This document shows positions 61,844 through 64,000 of a DNA stretch of 64,000 bases, one piece after another (the first letter of the stretch is position 1; each line of letters starts with the position of its first letter). The translations under genes were made by a program, and so were the position numbers. Origin of the DNA: Methylophilales bacterium UBA4017. GTDB lineage: Bacteria > Pseudomonadota > Gammaproteobacteria > Burkholderiales > Methylophilaceae. Location of the stretch: contig DGAZ01000047.1 in assembly GCA_002384685.1 (NCBI GenBank), positions 51,342 to 115,341 of the forward strand. The letters run 5' to 3'. The notes beneath the pieces were generated by a model. The model worked only from the letters and a program-made list of their open reading frames with translations. It ran no database searches and was not told the origin of the DNA.

Positions 61844-63817
61844 CTATAGCTTTTCCCTTAGTTGGTCTAATATAGCTGGGTTTTCGAGCGTAGAAATATC
61901 CGCAGTTATTTCCTCACCTTTTGCTATGGATCTTAAAAGTCGACGCATAATCTTCCCTGAACGTGTTTTGGGTAAATTGTCACCAAACCGTATTTCATCT
62001 GGTTTTGCTATTGGCCCGATTTCTTTGGCTACCCACTCACGCAGGGCGGTGGTTATTTCTTTTGCATCTTCTTGTGAAGGCCTTTCAGCTTTAAGCACAA
62101 CAAAAGCCACTATTGCTTCACCCTTAACATCATGAGGCCTTCCCACAACTGCAGCCTCTGCAACATACTCACTTGAAACCAATGCCGACTCTATCTCTTG
62201 TGTTCCTAACCTGTGCCCAGAAATATTCAATACATCGTCAATTCGTCCCATAATAGTAAAATAGCCAGTATCTTTGTCTCTCACGGCACCGTCTCCTGCC
62301 AGATACAGATTACCCCCTATATCTTCTGGGAAATAGCTTTTTTTAAATCTTTCAGGATCACCCCATATAGTTCGTATCATTGATGGCCATGGTTTTTTAA
62401 TTACTAAGAGACCACCATTCCCCCACGCAACATCTGCGCCAGTTTCATCGACTACATCAATAGCTATGCCCGGAAAGGGAAGTGTGCATGACCCAGGAAC
62501 TAAAGGTGTTACTCCCGGTAGAGGCGTGATGACGTGGCCGCCCGTTTCTGTTTGCCAAAAAGTATCAACAATTGGACATTTTTCCTTACCTATAGCTGTG
62601 TAGTACCACATCCACGCCTCTGGGTTAATTGGTTCTCCAACGGTACCTAAAAGCCTTAGGGAGCTTATGTCTGAGTTACTTGGGCCTGTAGTGGGATCTA
62701 CTTCGCCTGCTTTAATTAATGCTCGTATAGCAGTTGGTGCGGTATAGAAAATACTAACCTTGTGTTTTTCAATTATTTTCCAAAAACGACTGGCATCTGG
62801 AAACGTAGGGATTCCTTCAAAGATAACTTGCGTTACACCCATCGCTATTGGACCGTATGCCACATAAGTATGCCCTGTAATCCATCCCACATCAGCCGTA
62901 CACCAATAAATATCCTCATCTTGCATATCAAAGGTCCATCGGGAACTATTCATAGCATGAAGTAGGTAGCCCGCAGTAGCATGTTGCACCCCTTTAGGCG
63001 TTCCTGTAGACCCACTGGTGTAAAGAATAAACAGCGGATGCTCTGCACCCACATAAATCGGGTCACATTCATCTTTTTGATTACGAATTAGATTCGACCA
63101 TAAAATATCATTCTCACTTAAAAGAATCTCGTCCTTACCTCTTTGTAGGGTAATCACGTGCTTGACTGATTCGCACCCACCCATAGCAATCGCTTCATCA
63201 ACAGCCGATTTAAGGGGGATTTGTTTGCCACCTCTAAATTGAAAGTCTGCAGTAATAATCAGACTAGCTTTAGCATCAACAACCCGCTCTTGAATGCTTT
63301 TGGATGAAAATCCACCAAAAACTACTGAGTGCGTTAGTCCGATTCTTGCACATGCTTGCATCGCTACAACCGCCTCAATAGTCATAGGAAGATAGATTAT
63401 TACTCTGTCCCCCAATGCCATATTTAATGTTTTTAGACCGTTCGCAAATTCACAGACACGATGATATAGCTCCTTATAGCTGATTTTTTTAACTGTGCCG
63501 TCATCAGCCTCAAAAATGATAGCTGTTTTGTTTGGTTGGGTATTCAGGTGCCTGTCTAGGCAATTATACGAAGCGTTAAGCTCCCCATCTTCAAACCACT
63601 TAAAAAAAGGGGGATTATCTTCGTTCAGTATTCGGGTGAATGGTTTTTCCCATATCAAAAGCTCTCTGGCTAAATCTGCCCATGCTTCCTCATAATTCTC
63701 GTCAAACTTTTTACATATACTTTTGTACGCCTCCATCCCTGAAACATTTGCTTTTTCTATAACATTTTTAGGGGGATAAAAAATTCGTTCCTCATGATGT
63801 ATCGACTCAATATCCAT
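61844..63817 (-). CDS. acs: Acetyl-CoA synthetase
   Basis: Activates acetate to acetyl-CoA through acetyl-AMP. It is 657 residues, near E. coli Acs (652). Motifs: [16 protein letters not shown] (P-loop, about 268-283), [44 protein letters not shown] and the C-terminal [17 protein letters not shown], whose Lys is the usual acetylation site. In an obligate methylotroph it would recycle or scavenge acetate. The upstream region carries a strong palindrome that may control it. Confidence 0.95.
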   Translation of the reverse strand: MDIESIHHEERIFYPPKNVIEKANVSGMEAYKSICKKFDENYEEAWADLARELLIWEKPFTRILNEDNPPFFKWFEDGELNASYNCLDRHLNTQPNKTAIIFEADDGTVKKISYKELYHRVCEFANGLKTLNMALGDRVIIYLPMTIEAVVAMQACARIGLTHSVVFGGFSSKSIQERVVDAKASLIITADFQFRGGKQIPLKSAVDEAIAMGGCESVKHVITLQRGKDEILLSENDILWSNLIRNQKDECDPIYVGAEHPLFILYTSGSTGTPKGVQHATAGYLLHAMNSSRWTFDMQDEDIYWCTADVGWITGHTYVAYGPIAMGVTQVIFEGIPTFPDASRFWKIIEKHKVSIFYTAPTAIRALIKAGEVDPTTGPSNSDISSLRLLGTVGEPINPEAWMWYYTAIGKEKCPIVDTFWQTETGGHVITPLPGVTPLVPGSCTLPFPGIAIDVVDETGADVAWGNGGLLVIKKPWPSMIRTIWGDPERFKKSYFPEDIGGNLYLAGDGAVRDKDTGYFTIMGRIDDVLNISGHRLGTQEIESALVSSEYVAEAAVVGRPHDVKGEAIVAFVVLKAERPSQEDAKEITTALREWVAKEIGPIAKPDEIRFGDNLPKTRSGKIMRRLLRSIAKGEEITADISTLENPAILDQLREKL

Positions 63818-63842
63818 TCGGGCCTCGTAATAAAATGTTTTA

Positions 63843-63867
63843 ACTCTTATATATGATATATAAGAGT
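63843..63867. promoter_or_regulatory. 25-base palindrome upstream of acs
   Basis: Two perfect 11-base arms, ACTCTTATATA and TATATAAGAGT, flank a 3-base spacer, centred about 38 bases before the acs ATG. This spacing suits an operator overlapping the acs promoter. A related dyad lies just beyond it. No regulator is encoded within the window. Confidence 0.5.
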
Positions 63868-63896
63868 AATGAAAAAATCATACATTTTTTTACTCT
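63863..63896. promoter_or_regulatory. Second dyad sharing the AGAGTA element
   Basis: AGAGTA (63863-63868) and AAAAAAT (63872-63878) are mirrored by ATTTTTT (63884-63890) and TACTCT (63891-63896). The left element is the right arm of the neighbouring palindrome, so AGAGT/ACTCT occurs three times within 55 bases. The remaining sequence to 64000 shows no gene; a further CTTGTAT/ATACAAG pair lies around 63930-63960. Confidence 0.35.
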
Positions 63897-64000
63897 CATT
63901 GTAAAAGTAAATTTAATGTTTTTTGCGCTTGTATTAAACTAATAGCTTATGATACAAGTGTCACATTATAAATAAATAAAGTAAATTTCTGAATTGAATT

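Overview
The window reads as a compact, AT-rich chromosome segment (GC looks like the mid-30s percent by eye) from a streamlined betaproteobacterial methylotroph, most likely Methylophilaceae of the OM43 / Candidatus Methylopumilus type. Three things support this. An uninterrupted mxaRSACKL cluster (methanol dehydrogenase maturation) is present. The sugar-phosphate oxidation genes zwf, short-form gnd and pgl sit together, as in ribulose-monophosphate-cycle methylotrophs. Neighbourhoods such as tyrA-aroA-cmk-rpsA-ihfB-lapB-pyrF, apbC/metG, alaT-hom-thrC and earP-efp with an Arg32-type EF-P are betaproteobacterial. The taxon is an inference from gene content, not from a marker-tree search.

Layout from left to right. 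1-1.5 kb: the 3' part of eno and ftsB. 1.5-7.8 kb (minus strand): mxaR-S-A-C-K-L followed by ygfZ, tightly overlapped. 7.9-9.6 kb: fabA-fabB, then a small convergent Mth938/DUF498-type gene. 10-15.3 kb: aminotransferase-hom-thrC-thyA-folA. 15.3-20.6 kb (minus): amino-acid decarboxylase, dcd, zwf and gnd, with pgl divergent. 21.4-26.1 kb: apbC, metG, pyrF and lapB. 26.2-30.9 kb (minus): ihfB, rpsA, cmk, aroA, tyrA. 30.9-34.6 kb: bpt, a TraB/GumN protein, a SpoU methyltransferase, gluQ and a DUF3301 protein. 34.8-37.2 kb: amtB, ispD, ispF. 37.2-45 kb: smr, trxB, ftsK, lolA, rarA, serS, rpiA. 45-54.3 kb: mfd and an AddAB-like helicase/nuclease pair. 54.3-56.4 kb: greB, earP, efp. 56.4-63.8 kb (minus): tldD, a YhdP/AsmA-like protein and acs.

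Almost everything is housekeeping. I see no insertion sequences, prophage genes, CRISPR arrays, rRNA or tRNA genes, and no gene-free stretch over 300 bases. The longest gaps are about 195 bases before amtB, about 183 bases at the right end upstream of acs and about 177 bases between trxB and ftsK. The genome is squeezed to the point that five convergent gene pairs overlap by exactly four bases through their stop codons and another overlaps by 47 bases.

The points most worth a second look are: a complete mxa maturation operon with no dehydrogenase gene beside it; a full-length greB with no ATG, GTG or TTG start, apparently AUU-initiated; an ispD start codon buried in a perfect 11-bp inverted repeat; a palindrome array upstream of acs; NtrC-like half-sites before amtB; a five-domain ribosomal protein S1; and a short MetRS without the C-terminal tRNA-binding domain.
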